Origin: Batillaria attramentaria
Lineage: Eukaryota > Mollusca > Gastropoda > Batillariidae
Reading direction: 5' to 3'
Assembly: GCA_018292915.2 (NCBI GenBank)
Contig: JACVVK020000192.1
Location: 635,001 to 699,000 of the forward strand
Length of the DNA stretch: 64,000 bases
Shown: piece by piece, positions 49,744-61,990 of the stretch
How positions within the stretch are numbered: the stretch's first letter is position 1
Layout of the letters: each line of letters starts with the position of its first letter
Translations under genes and position numbers: made by a program
The notes under the pieces: generated by a model
Seen by the model: the letters and a program-made list of their open reading frames with translations, nothing else
What the model was told of the DNA's origin: nothing
Database searches by the model: none

Positions 49744-50064
49744 GGGGCCGTATTCTCGTTTGACGGGCTAAACGCGTTTAGCGGGTTAAACGCGTTTATC
49801 TCCTACACGGGCGGATAAACGGAAAATTTCGGTATTCTCGTCTCTCTCGATAGCCTATACTAAACGGATTTCCGCGTTTAAAGTTAGAGCACCTGTGAGG
49901 GTGCGATAGCGGGCTTAAACGCGCATAAATATGGCGGCAGTTTTGTTTTTCCAGGCAAGACAGCGGCGGCAATTGCGGAGAAACAGGATTTTTCGAGATA
50001 GGAAGAACCCATTTGACACCTACGACGATTACGAAGTGTTCCGCAAGTTCAGATTTAGACAGCA

Positions 50065-50065
<1 letters not shown>
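49744..50065 (+). pseudogene. PIF/Harbinger-like element 5' end with transposase N-terminus
   Basis: GGGGCCGTATTCTCG at 49744 resembles the ends of invertebrate Harbinger elements (from memory of the family, not checked). It is followed by near-palindromic TAAACGCGTTTA motifs (49770-49800) that could be transposase-binding sites. An ATG at 49931 opens a frame with arginine-rich RQRRQLRRNRIFRDRKNPFD and TYDDYEVFRKFRF. This is the pattern of HARBI1-type transposase N-termini (FRDR.NP.D.YDD..... .FRF). At residue ~46 the frame enters a CA repeat, and the DDE catalytic part is absent. The gene is therefore truncated. Confidence 0.65.
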
Positions 50066-50156
<91 letters not shown>

Positions 50157-50222
50157 GCGCGCGCGCACGCACGCACGCACGCACACCCACGGACGCACGG
50201 GCGCACGCACACACACACACAC
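50066..50222. repeat. (CA)n with (CG)n and CACG blocks
   Basis: CA 50066-50152, CG to about 50166, CACG units, then CA to 50221. It interrupts the Harbinger-like frame. Confidence 0.95.
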
Positions 50223-51003
50223 GAGTAGGCTACATAGGCCTACAGAGCTTGCAAGCGGCGATCTGCACTGTGTTCCGATCCCGTTTTATAAAATGCAAAA
50301 CAGAAAGTATTAGGTGGGTGGGGGTTGAGAATACATAACACTGGTAAGTGTTGTGTGGTTGTAATATTCGTGTTTGGAAAGGAAGAAAAATGGTTAAGGT
50401 GGGATTCTAACCCCCAGTGCGAATCCATACTTCTGTTTTACTGTCACGAGTGATGGTGGCACTGAGGCTGCTACACTGACAGCACAAAATCACAGGTCCT
50501 GCCAGTGGTGGTGTAAATGACAGTGTAATCGGTTGAAGGCTCAAACTGTCAGAACAATCAAACAGAAAAATCGTAACAGCCCACACCAATCGACGTTTAA
50601 ATAGCAGCCGTTCCGCCACCATTACCCGCCTACACGTATCCTGATTGGCTAACGAAATAACACTCAAAGGAAATCACTGGGTATACAACTGTAACAACAG
50701 TCTAATTACAGTAAGCCGTTACTTGTCACATTTCACATTGTCCGCGCGACCTATTCAGCACCTTTCAACAGACCGGCTCTAACTTTCACCAACTGCTTGA
50801 CAGGTCTTGCGTTCTGCTGGCGTCCCCGTCTGTGTTACTGCTTGTACCCGGGGTGGTATAGTGTACCCACTGTCTTCAGGGCATGCCATCTCCTTTTCTG
50901 AAGAGGATTGCTAAAGTGCTGGGGGTAGGACTTTGGCACTACCGATTCGCGAAAAGCTGGGGGTATGGGGTGGGAGTGGGGGTGGTGAGATGGTTGGGAT
51001 CGC

Positions 51004-51062
<59 letters not shown>

Positions 51063-51612
51063 CGAAGGTGATACAAGGCACCGTAAACGAGTCCGCTCGT
51101 GATTTTGACTCGATCTGACAAGAAAAAAATAATCCAACCAAACAAATTCCTGTCCACCAGGGATTCGAACGTGTGCCTTAGGAAGCGTAGCGCGGACCAA
51201 ATAGGCCAACACCCCCCCCCCCCCCCCCCCCCCCGTTTCACGTCCTGATTTCACCGCCCAACCACTCCGTCCCCAACAACAGTCCGCTTTCCCTGTCGAT
51301 GTCCAGCGCGTCAGATCCTGTCCGGACCGCTGTTTATGGTGATAGTTTTGCTGGTCCGGCAAACATGGGCAACAATTTAGATAGTGCCGTGTTTGGCCTC
51401 TCATCGGCCGTCAAGGGAGTGTGAGAGACTGGGTCAGCGTGCTGTCCGGCGGAGACAGGGAACGGGGGGAGACGGACAGCGAATGATTCACCCGGGACGA
51501 GAATTCCTTGGTTTATTGCCGTGTACAAGTATGTACGTGCACTATACAGTCACCTACGTAACACGGGGGTATGAGACGTTGGCAAGTTTTGAACAACAAC
51601 AACAGCAACAAG

Positions 51613-51691
<79 letters not shown>

Positions 51692-53053
51692 CAACTACAA
51701 CAACAACAACCCGAAGACTAGGTTTTCTCACCCTCACCCCTTCCATCTGATATGTAATAACATGATGCCATTCTACTTTGCCATTCTTAAATTTGACCTA
51801 TTTCTGCTTTTCAGGAAGTGTCTAATTAGTCAAAGCATTTTTTTTCAGTCTGTTCGTGTTGTATTTATTGTATTGGAATTTTAGTCAATAAGGTTTAATG
51901 TGTTAGTATGTATGTGCGAGTGTCTGTAATTTAAAGTAAGTTGCAGCATGCATGTGTGATTGATGGCAAAGCAGCTCTCTTAGACCACAACACATTCCTA
52001 ATGTTTACACATTATGTTTAAAATTATGTTTATCGTTATCGTTTATCGTTAATGCCATTCTCAGCAAATTATTTGTAGACGAACATGCACGACCGTCTTA
52101 AGGGAGAACGTCTGCTTTGTAAGACACCTGGCATGTCGTACTGTTCGGCTTAATCTCCGCCGACCACTTCAAACCACTTCCGACCACTTATGACAGCCAT
52201 AACTCGAGGGGTGTCTTTTTCCACTTCTCATGGCAGTTGTGACGTCACTACACCTCACTCTGGCACGAAAACTACCCCCTCCAGCTCGCGTCACCAATCT
52301 ACCCCAACTCCTCCCACTACCCGCAACACCACCACCACCCATCCACCAGCCCCCACCTCCCTCACCCATCCACTCACGCCTTCATGATTCCCTGTTACCC
52401 CTTCCCACCTCCCTCCTTTTCCTGGGTCGGACCGGACCCCGGGACCAATATTGATCATCAAACGCCGTGTGCGAGTGGAGCTTTACGAGGCGCCATAAAG
52501 ATGCTAGAGCCAATATCAGGACCCAGATGATGATGAGTCGGACGGACGGCGCACAACGTCAATGATGTGGAGAACCTCCAGAAGTGGGACGGCGTGTGTG
52601 GAGAAGGTCGTAAGAGGGGGGTCATTTGGCGCGCAAGAGCTTTGATAGCGACGCGTCCTCCAAGATGACACGTACCCTTTTATGATCGTGCCAGTATTGC
52701 CTAATTATAGGGGTGGATGGGTGGGGAGGGGGCGGGAATGTTGGGTGGGTGGGTGGGGGGGGGGGAGAGGTAGTGCTTCTGTCTAGTGGTGTCCAAATTT
52801 CAAGAGGAAATGCGTCAGCGTGTCACTCACTGAACAGCGATTGGAACGGCCTCAAGGACGAAGTTGAAGAGATGTGATGGACAGGTTATGGGATATCCTT
52901 GCCAGTTCAGGTGCCAGTGAATTTGAACTGACGGTGAATCTTAAAATGCTTGAGTTCTATGGTGCTGAAACTCTCGTGGGCAGCCTAAGAGGGTGAGGGT
53001 CTGAAACCTGGAGAAGATCTAGTACAAGCGTGGGACAAGACACGTGGACAATG
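50223..53053. other. noncoding with two large microsatellites
   Basis: CG/GT at 50999-51059, C-run 51211-51234, CA 51614-51689, G-run 52757-52765. A tRNA-like stretch on the minus strand at 51150-51215 has ACGTTCGAATCCCTGG near box B. 52440-52720 is unique and GC-rich without an open frame of note. Confidence 0.5.
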
Positions 53054-53173
53054 AAACTGTAGCGCCATGAGCATTATCATAAGCTATGCCTGTTCGTGCT
53101 CATTCAGTGTTACGTTTCTGTATTGCAATAAACTTGTTTCAACCAAGACGCCAGACTAAAACTGTAGCGCCAT
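53054..53173 (+). mobile_element. non-autonomous retroposon D, 5'-truncated, with 15-bp target duplication
   Basis: The insert 53069-53158 lies between perfect AAACTGTAGCGCCAT (53054-53068, 53159-53173). It holds only the 3' part of D (GAGCATTATCATAAGC, TATTGCAATAAACTTGTTTC and AACCAA) plus 11 extra bases. 5' truncation implies LINE-type reverse transcription. Confidence 0.85.
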
Positions 53174-53302
53174 ACAGTCTAAAGGAAACGAATTTGTGTG
53201 AACAAATCTGCCGTTAAGCCAAACGTTAAACTCTCAAACACCCACCCTGTTTAGTCCGTTAAAAACTAAACAAAGACCCTACAAATAAGGCAATTTCAAA
53301 TT

Positions 53303-53557
53303 TGTTCTGTTCTGTGTTTTGTCTTGTTTTGTTTTCTTCTGTTCTGTTTTGTTCTGTTCTGTTTTGTGTTTTGTCTTGTTTTGTTTTCTTCTGTTCTGTT
53401 TTGTTCTGTTCTGTTTTGTGTTTTGTCTTGTTTTGTTTTCTTCTGTTCTGTTCTGTTTTGTGTTTTGTCTTGTTTTGTTTTCTTCTGTTCTGTTCTGTTT
53501 TGTTCTCTTTTGTGTTTTGTCTTGTTTTGTTTTCTTCTGTTCTGTTCTGTTTTGCGC
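53303..53557. repeat. TTCTG/TTTTG minisatellite, ~50-bp higher-order unit
   Basis: Five units, each containing TGTGTTTTGTCTTGTTTTG and TTTTCTTCTGTTC. Long frames on both strands are artefacts. Confidence 0.93.
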
Positions 53558-54179
53558 GTCACATTTTCTTTTAAAAAAAAAATACCACAGAGAAAAACAG
53601 AACAAAGTCTCCATACTTACTATATCAGCATGAAATCACGGGAAGTCCAGCAACATAAAGCCAGCATTACCACAACAGACAGATCCCAACCCGGAACATA
53701 ACCAGCATTACCAACATTCAGACGTCAGTCGGCCCATCCCCGCGTTTGCCTAACAAATCACACCACCCGTAGAGAACGCTCGGAAATCAAAAGGACAGGA
53801 AAATGACGCATTGTGAGTCGGGGGGCTACCTGCCGATACAACATAGATCACCGATGACTTGTGTTTCCACGCCGCCCAACAAAGCCTTGCCTTGTTCGCA
53901 TGGTTTCGTTTCCCGACTGACTTATGCCCAGGGCCCGTAGTATGCCAGTACAGGTCAAAGAATGCTCAAAATGTCTGTATACCCCCCCCCCCCCCCCCCC
54001 TATGCGGTGGAAAAGGACTGGACGTTAAACTCCCAAACACCCACCCCCACCCACCCTGTACATTCCCCGATTAGCCTCAGGCATCATAGTCACCCGCTAA
54101 AAATGCTTTTAAAAATTGCCATGCACAGACCATTCAATGGTACGCACCTGACAAGAACTGATTAAAAAAAAATTGAATG
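53558..54179. other. noncoding with a SINE-A 3' fragment
   Basis: 54001-54050 keeps TATGCGGTGGAAAAGGAC and ACGTTAAACTCCCAAACACC of SINE-A after a C-run. The rest is unassigned. Confidence 0.55.
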
Positions 54180-54262
54180 TCTCACAGTCTTGCACATACA
54201 CTCACAGTCTTGCACATACACTCATAGTCTTGCACATACACTCACAGTCTTGCACATACACT
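54180..54262. repeat. 20-bp tandem repeat, four units
   Basis: Unit CTCACAGTCTTGCACATACA, with CTCATAG variants. Confidence 0.93.
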
Positions 54263-54363
54263 CATAGCACTCATAGTTAATGGACAGTTGTAACGCCCTG
54301 AGTATCATTAACAAGTATCTAAATTGTAATACAGCCTCCCCCCCCCTCCCCCACCAATCCACC

Positions 54364-54364
<1 letters not shown>

Positions 54365-54428
<64 letters not shown>

Positions 54429-54485
54429 GCTGGAATCCAACTATTTGTACTGGCACTTTCCTCGTTGCCCTGTCTTCAATATGAA
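54365..54485 (+). mobile_element. (CA)n followed by a SINE-A fragment
   Basis: CA 54365-54427, then 54428-54485 with AACTATTTGTACTGGCA and CTCGTTGCCCTGTCTTCAAT of the SINE-A body. Confidence 0.65.
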
Positions 54486-56018
54486 CCAGCAACCGGCTTT
54501 GGGCAGAAGTCAAGCGGAGAAAAAATCCACGTCCACAGCTTCCCGTAGTGGTCGTTAGTGGTCAGTTATTGTCCGGTTGTAATCAGCACAGCGGTCCCAG
54601 CTGGCCCAGCGGGCAAGTGGACAATGTGGGTTTGTGCACTCAGTCAACCCCACAAGTTTGTTTGAGATGGGTGGCCCAGTCTGACTCGTACCACAGCGAC
54701 GGTACTTTCTGGTAGTGATTGCACCAGCGAAATGTAACGAACAAAGGGAGCGAACAGGTAAGTGGACGCTGCAAGGGAGAGAACTGTCCCTGTATGGGAA
54801 GAGTGATCACTGGATCCACTAGTTCCATGGCCAAAAAAAAAGGGGGGGGGGCGGGGGGGGGGAGGGCGCATTAAAGGAAACTGAGAGGAGTCAAGACTCA
54901 TAAAGACCCCTCAAGAGAGGCCGTATCACACATCATGTCCATTACAGCACCATCGTGCAAATGGAAATATGATTTAGGTCCCCTGAAAAGAGGCCGGTGC
55001 AAGTTTGTGTAGGTGCCAGTCTGGACAGCTGTTTCGGTCTTGGCCATCTCTCCAGCACATCATCGGCCGTATTCTGACAGCTATTCAAGTACATTTACAT
55101 CGACCGTGTTAGTCGCGGGCACAAACTGAAGGACACGCCAAGGCAGTTCAACTGCGGAGATATCATTTGTGTTTGAAATGGTCCATCTTTAACCAATAAT
55201 GTGGCGATTGTCCTGAATGTCTGAGTAGGCCTTCGACTTTTCAGTCTTGAGCTAAGGGCCCAGGGGGAAGCAGCCCTACAGAAAAAAAAAATCCAGCTTG
55301 CCGAAAACGCAGTGCGTCAGCCACAGTGGAGGTTTCGGGGATAAATTAGGACACACACGCCGAGTTCAGCGATTTTGGTAACATGTTCGGTAACCAAGGA
55401 TTGCAAAAGGTCCCTTACCGGTATCCCCATAACGTGAGTTACGTGACCAACCTACTTCCGTTTAAGGAAAAAAAGACATCGACTTTACTCAGAAACTCCA
55501 TCCAGAGGTATTTCAAGTTATACGGATTGAAATTCAAGTTTAAAAACAAGAAAATTGTGTTTAGTATGGCGGTACTGTGAGGCGACAGGGTTGTCTTGAC
55601 CGTAGCGGGACGCGTTTCGCCGGAATTTCACCGGCTGCTCACCCACCTTAGGTCAAGACAGGGCGGGAAGAACTTGATTGCCAACAAAAATTTTCGAAAT
55701 ACCATGACTGGATGCTAACACGGACAGGTGAATGTGAGTCTTCGGTCACATGTCAGACACGTACCGTCAATAAAATCTGACAACAGCGGACAGCCTGGAA
55801 AGGGTTGCATTAGGCAAGTGCAAGCTGACTTTGGCTCTTCGATTCAAGTTGGCGGCCTTGATGATTCCGACGCTGCCCGGTGGGTCAAGCCAGGGTCGTC
55901 CTTGATTAGTCAAAGAGTCTGCTATGGCGCAGTCGATAACTGAATCTATTAGTCTAATTCAGCTGCACTGATGCATAGGCTCCGCTACAGGCACGACTTA
56001 CATCAGTGTGTGTGTGTG

Positions 56019-56064
<46 letters not shown>

Positions 56065-56518
56065 CAGCCTTTCGACTGTTTCATTGACCGATCGAAATCT
56101 GCTTTTTCATTTTTTCCATTTTAAAAAAAAAATTATTTATTTATTTATTTTTAACCTCAGTTCAATTAATAACATTTACTACAAAAGCTGAAAGTGCCCT
56201 AGAGTCATTCCTGCGTACGCCATAAACGCAACCAGCGTCATCCTGGCACTGAAGTTTTGCATGCTTCTCCGTCAACTTCCCAAGCCTTCCCAGCCACCCC
56301 CAACCCCATACCGCGCTCACACTGCTAATGGGCCCAATTAGCGCCGTACTTATCTCCCGTTACTGCACGCGCTCTTCGCTTACCTCCCTTCGTCGGTGTG
56401 GGTTACCCTTTGATAGGCTGTGTACAGTGGCACACCAATTCGTGATTCGGGTAAAGAAATTCAATTAGGGGTAGCGGAATAGGTTCACGGCCCACACTGG
56501 AGCCAGAATCGTTTGTAC
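54486..56518. other. noncoding, (GT)n at 56004-56062
   Basis: G-runs at 54841-54863. Unique sequence elsewhere, no exon recognised. Confidence 0.5.
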
Positions 56519-56709
56519 AGGAGTGACAGGAGGAAGGGGGGGGGGGGGGGGGGGGGGGGGGAGTTTTACGTCCATTTCCACCACCGTATGGATGATATCA
56601 AAGACGGGGCAACGAGACAAAGGCCAGTACAAATATTTTGGCTCCAGCCTGAATTCGAACTCGCGACCCGAACACTGGTAGTCCAACGCTCTACCAAGGA
56701 GTGACAGGA
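56519..56709 (-). mobile_element. SINE-A, 5'-truncated, with 13-bp target duplication
   Basis: Flanked by perfect AGGAGTGACAGGA (56519-56531, 56697-56709). The minus-strand element starts at TTGGTAGAGCGTTGGACT, so the first ~17 bp are missing. It ends in a G-run (plus sense, 56538-56561) instead of the usual CCCAAACACC tail. Confidence 0.9.
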
Positions 56710-56719
56710 ATGTAGCTCT

Positions 56720-56722
<3 letters not shown>

Positions 56723-56767
<45 letters not shown>

Positions 56768-56798
56768 CGGTGTGTGTGTGTATGTGTGTGTGTGTGAC

Positions 56799-56839
<41 letters not shown>

Positions 56840-56856
56840 CGGTGTGTGTGTGTGAC

Positions 56857-56919
<63 letters not shown>

Positions 56920-56920
56920 C

Positions 56921-56969
<49 letters not shown>

Positions 56970-56972
56970 CGT

Positions 56973-57025
<53 letters not shown>

Positions 57026-57026
57026 C

Positions 57027-57063
<37 letters not shown>

Positions 57064-57072
57064 CGGTGTGTG

Positions 57073-57117
<45 letters not shown>
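56723..57117. repeat. (GT)n array punctuated by GACG
   Basis: GT tracts of 8-60 bp separated by GACGGT (eight or nine times; GACGTG twice). It starts 14 bp after the SINE-A target duplication. Confidence 0.95.
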
Positions 57118-57118
<1 letters not shown>

Positions 57119-57626
57119 GGAGAGGGGTGGAGGGTGTGTGTGTGTGTGTGGGGGGGGGGGTCCTCGATGATGACTGCGGAGGCGTTAAAAGGGGGAGGTT
57201 AAGATGGATGAACATTTTTCTACCTACAAATACAAATTGCAAACGAAAACAAGTTCAGTTGCGTCCCGTTTGGCTAAAATAAAAAAAAAGAAATAATATA
57301 AGAAATTGACGGAAATTGTCATAATTATAATCAGCGGGGATGTGAGTAAAGAACTGAGATGACTTCCCTTTGGGAATGGATACTTTTGCTGGAGACTAGA
57401 AGAATTGAATAACATTTTTCTGAACAGAAAATATAGCCGAATCCCTACTGGCTAAAAATCCACATTTAACTCGCACCAAATTGTCACAAAAGGCAGCTGA
57501 ATGTTCCAAGACGTTTAACCGGAAGGGGAATAAAAATTAATGCCTGCAGCTGCGTCAGTTTGACTGATGTTTTGAGCGGCAATGTAGCTCAGTTTCCGAC
57601 CTAACTCATCTAGAGTTTAATCTCTC

Positions 57627-57676
<50 letters not shown>

Positions 57677-58221
57677 TATCAACGTCAAACCTTTAATTAC
57701 ATTCCTTCGATTACACCTACTTCAGAGTCCCGTGTGGGCGATCCAATGGCTATCGCATACAGATGCGCCACCGCGGCCGACTTCCCTAGCTGGCTGCTCG
57801 TGCGAGGTCCCTGCTGGCGCTGTCAATCACGTGTCACGTAAGGGGCGACAACCACAGCCAGCCGACTCGCAGAGGAAGATAGCGGAGTGGCACGGAGCCA
57901 GTTAATAAAGCCACGTAAAACCTCTCACGTGCATTTGTGACTGTAATTGGCACAAATGTAATGCTTGTTCCGAGTACGTTCTAAGATGCTCTCTCTCTCT
58001 CTCTCTCTCTCTCCGCTGATAAAGTTTTATTTTGTTTTGTTCTGTTTTTAATTTTCTCGCCGCATACTACAAGCATTATTGACTTTTCTAGTCTGCTCCA
58101 CATAATAGGCCTTACACACGACAATACAGAAGCTTTTAAAATGTCAAATGGGTTGACTTGAAAACGCATCTGTTCCGGCTGGCTTTCGACTAAGCCCACC
58201 TACCTCATCCTGTTTCAGCGG

Positions 58222-58225
<4 letters not shown>
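57118..58225. other. noncoding, (CT)n at 57625-57671
   Basis: A short CT tract also at 57990-58013. 57730-57930 is unique and GC-rich. Nothing assignable. Confidence 0.5.
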
Positions 58226-58280
<55 letters not shown>

Positions 58281-58424
58281 GGTGTGAGTGCGGGAGTACG
58301 CGCATTGAGTCATTGTGAGAATTTTGCGCTATATAAGTACAATTCATTATTATTATTATTATTATTAAAACTGAAGCTCTGGCAATACTGAGTGAGAGAG
58401 AAAGAACTTGAAATCGCAGTGCTG

Positions 58425-58473
<49 letters not shown>

Positions 58474-58477
58474 ACAC

Positions 58478-58508
<31 letters not shown>

Positions 58509-58535
58509 GCACGCACGCACACACACACACATACA
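58226..58535. repeat. (GT)n, a SINE-C-type tail, and (CA)n
   Basis: GT 58226-58279. 58290-58367 ends TTTTGCGCTATATAAGTAC and an ATT repeat. CA 58429-58530 with CACG interruptions. GT and CA tracts are complementary and could fold together. Confidence 0.8.
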
Positions 58536-58666
58536 CGCACATCCACAGCCAGAAACAAAATTTTACTGGGGACGTAAATGAAGTTTATTGTACATTTCTA
58601 GCACAACCACCCTTCGACCACCAGCACAACGCTAAAAATATTCCGACCTCTAACAAAATGTAAAGA

Positions 58667-58708
<42 letters not shown>

Positions 58709-58929
58709 CACAAACCCAGCATGGGGTGGCAACAGCGCCTCGCAGCGTTTAGCAACTTGAAATTGCAGAAAATTGGTTGCATGTCGCCTTATCACTTGCC
58801 TTCCCACACGCAAACCTGACACGCGAAGCAGCTGAACATCTTGTGCAACGGGATGCAGGAAACAGGGCAGGGCAGACTGCGATATTTCTTTTTCGTACGT
58901 ACTTCTGCGCCCCCCCCCCCCCACCTCTC
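58536..58929. other. noncoding, (GA)n at 58672-58706 and a C-run
   Basis: Nothing assignable. Confidence 0.5.
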
Positions 58930-59225
58930 ACATCATCATCATCATCATCATCATTCCTCTTTACTCCTTGTGAAGCATAGGGCCTCGACAGTTCTTCTCC
59001 ACTTCCTGCGGTCTCTAGCTGCTGTTTTTGCGGCCTCCCAGGTTTGGTCGGCGGCTTTCAGCTCGTCCTGGAGGCGTAGCCTCCATGTCTACTTTGGGCG
59101 CCCCCTTTTTCGCTTTCCTTGTGGGTTCCAGTCAAGTGCTTGTCGGGTGACATTAGACTGGCTCTTCCGCGAATGGTGTCCAACCCTTCGCCACTTCCTT
59201 CTCCTGAAGCCGTCTTTGTGGCTTG
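58930..59225 (-). pseudogene. LINE C-terminal fragment with one stop
   Basis: The minus strand encodes [35 protein letters not shown], a TAG stop, then TWRLRLQDELKAADQTWEA and DRRKWRRTVEALCFTRSKE. This is the conserved domain after reverse transcriptase in many non-LTR elements, in one frame apart from the stop. The 3' end runs into a GAT repeat (58938-58955 plus sense). Same domain as 30281-30477, but a different sequence and tail. Confidence 0.85.
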
Positions 59226-59317
59226 CGCGGCTTGAAGCCCCCCAAAACAAACTCACTCACTCACTTGTGTCTTTACGCCTGCAGTTTGACGCCAGAAGTG
59301 CCCCGGAATCATACAAG

Positions 59318-59318
<1 letters not shown>

Positions 59319-59407
<89 letters not shown>
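59319..59407. repeat. uninterrupted G homopolymer, 89 bp
   Basis: All G from 59319 to 59407. Could be real or a sequencing/assembly artefact. If real it would form stacked G-quadruplexes. Confidence 0.9.
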
Positions 59408-59409
<2 letters not shown>

Positions 59410-61136
59410 TCTCGCGTATTATACCGCCTATAGCGGCAGAAATCGGTTGTAGACAGAAATATCGCTAGCAGGCTGCCCCGCCGCGGAATGTAAGACATCG
59501 GTGTGCCCTTCGACTTTTATTTCTCCTGCGAGATACTGTTTATTACCGCGGAGTTAAACTGACGCAATCTCTGTTGCTTGGTTTACTATGTCAGGACTGA
59601 CATCCCCCCCCTCCCCCACTCCCCTCTCATTTCTTGGGTCATTAAAACCGTCAGCGAGCAACAAACGTTTTGAAAGGTTTTTGATTCGCAACACATGTCA
59701 TTTTGCTTTTGCTGTCATGTGTGTGTGTGATTTATGATAGACAACAGCGCTTGAATAAGTCAGTCATATGATTATGGTGGCCGCCACACACGCTGACGCT
59801 GCATCACGGATGCGGTTTTTGTTGTTCTTCTTCTCTCTCTCTTTTTTTTTTTTTTTTTGGGGGGGGGGGGGACTACTTTACTATAAGTTACAGGAAATTT
59901 AGGGTGCTCCCCCTGGCGGGAGCCGGCGCATCACCGAAATACAGTGCGACACATAAGTATGTATTTGAATGTTTTTTTTTTATTACTGCACTACACTACA
60001 CATCACAATACAGTCTATATTAAAAAAGAAAAGGGGAAAAGAAAGAGAAAAAAAAGAAAGAAAGAAAACTTTATCACCTACGTCCCTAAGTAAATCATCA
60101 CTTAGTGGGAGTGTCAAGACACATCGCAAAGAAAGAAAGAAAGACAGACAGATACCATACATACATACATACATACATACATACATACATACATACATAC
60201 ATACATAGAAGGAAAGAAAGAAGAAGAAAAGAAACAAAAAGAAAGAACGAACGAACGAACGAACGAAAGACAGAAAGAAAAAGGCAGTAAGGGAAAAAAG
60301 AAAGGAATGAGAGAGAGAGAGAGAGAGAGAGCATGTTACACCACTCGTGCGTGTGTGGTTTACCGCGAACACTACCGCTACTACAACGTCACGGTACGTT
60401 ACATTTCCCTCCACGCCCTGCTGACTCTCTCCACAGGAAAACAACGTAAACAAACACAATGTTAGCCCACTGCTCAGACACCTGCCAAGAGCCAAAAGAT
60501 CAAAGCACTGCCTCAAAGGAACACCTACCCGCACACAGGTAACAAAGACTCAGGCAGTGATTTCTCACCCACAAAATTACGTGGGAACTTTTCGTTTCAC
60601 GGTAGCGACTTCTAATCACTAGCTTCTGTACAGTGCGAAATGACTTTTGCACCTCTGTCGGTTTGTGTGTTTTTCGCGCAGAGTTTCTGAGCTTTGGTGA
60701 GGTAGGAATGGCCTAGGGCTTTGTTGTGCCAGTGTCTGACCATGTCTGTCATGTAGTTCTGGTATTTTTCGACTCGCGTTTGCTTGGGTACTGATAGCGT
60801 CGACTGTTTAGTATGCATGCGGGAAGGAGAATTGGGCCAACGAATGGTGAGGGTAAACATTATTGTAAAGATCAGTAGCACAGCGAAATTGGGTAGTGAG
60901 TCAGTGTTTTTAGTGGCTTAATTAAGAAGTTAATGATATGGGATCCTGTTAAGGCTTACCGGATATTGCACAGCAGCTGTACCTACGTAAAGCAACCAAA
61001 GCTGTTGCTGTAAGGAACTTGAACTGAAGTGTGAAACAATACAAACAACCATGACGAATTTCAAGTCGTAATTTCCAAGCGAAACTTTCCAGTGCTGATA
61101 CCGGGGACGTAATTGTGAATGAGTTCTTTGCAATAG
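59408..61136. other. noncoding with purine-rich and ATAC repeats
   Basis: T/G run 59842-59870, GAAA-rich 60025-60070, ATAC 60154-60206, AACG at 60246-60266, GA at 60310-60331. No exon recognised. Confidence 0.5.
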
Positions 61137-61656
61137 CCATTCAATACAAGCGTGTTTTTTTTTATTTTTTTTTTTTTGCTGCCACAACTCTTTGCCGACT
61201 CCAGTGATGTTCCTCCCTGATAATGGGTGGAATCCATAAAGGGCTCGGAAGTTGGGGCAATTTTTATTATGCATGATGATGGAGATGAGGATGATGGTAA
61301 GATGATGCTATGGAGGTCCGTGTGGTTTGGGACTGCGGGACAGGGCCGCATTCCACGCTTTCTGTCATAAATATCCCGGCATTAACCAGGCCCGGGGACT
61401 ATGGCACCTGCGATGCCGGCCGTGCAAGACGTGTCATACCAAGGGAAGCGCCCCCAAAGTTGCACCCGTGAAGTGGGTGAAGCTCGGCTGTATGGCAACA
61501 ACCTCCCAATTGGGCCCATAGCACACCCGCTCTGGGTAGGAGCCGACCTGGGTAGGAAAAATCCCGCTTGCCTCGGCTGGGACTCGAATCCGGGTCTCCC
61601 GGTCCATAGTCCGAAGTGCTAACCACTACACTACGGGGGCCATTCAATACAAGCGT
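61137..61656 (-). mobile_element. SINE-B, full length, with 17-bp target duplication
   Basis: Element 61154-61639 between perfect CCATTCAATACAAGCGT (61137-61153, 61640-61656). The minus-strand head has TAGTGTAGTGGTTAGC (box A) and box B GGATTCGAGTCC. It ends in an A tail with one T interruption. A small deletion lies in the ATGATGTGGATGATTACACG region. Confidence 0.93.
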
Positions 61657-61729
61657 AAAATTAATTTATCCTGTATTGTAATTAGAGAGCAGAGCGAGTG
61701 AATGTGCAGAGCGAATGCCGGAATGAATG

Positions 61730-61945
61730 TACCATCTGATCAGTGTGATAGTAACTTGCATGTATGTGATAGTGTGTTATATTCTTGATTTTAAGTAATT
61801 TTACAGGTCACGTCTTTGTGTTACTCTTTTTTTTTAATGTGTGCATTTGTAGTCTTATTTATGAAAATATTTCTGGTTTACTAGTATGCGGGATAGAAAA
61901 GCTGTTTTTCTTTTCGGGATCAATAAAGTATTCTGTATTCTGTAA
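61730..61945 (+). mobile_element. probable LINE 3' end
   Basis: AT-rich, ends TTTCGGGATCAATAAAGTAT, then a TTCTGTA repeat. Such AATAAAGT(N)TTCTG tails are common at invertebrate non-LTR 3' ends. No coding part is left. Confidence 0.45.
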
Positions 61946-61990
61946 TTGTCTACCATCCTGCCTACGGACCAAGCACTCAAACAACCACTG

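Noticed and set aside
53303..53633. Cys/Phe/Val/Leu-rich frames resembling membrane proteins
   Set aside because: Product of a TTCTG/TTTTG tandem repeat.
55060..55090. GGCCGTATTCTGAC as a second Harbinger end
   Set aside because: Only the first ~11 bp resemble the 49744 end; no matching inverted end or coding sequence nearby.
58841..59452. 203-codon plus-strand frame
   Set aside because: Antisense to the LINE fragment and ends in the G run.
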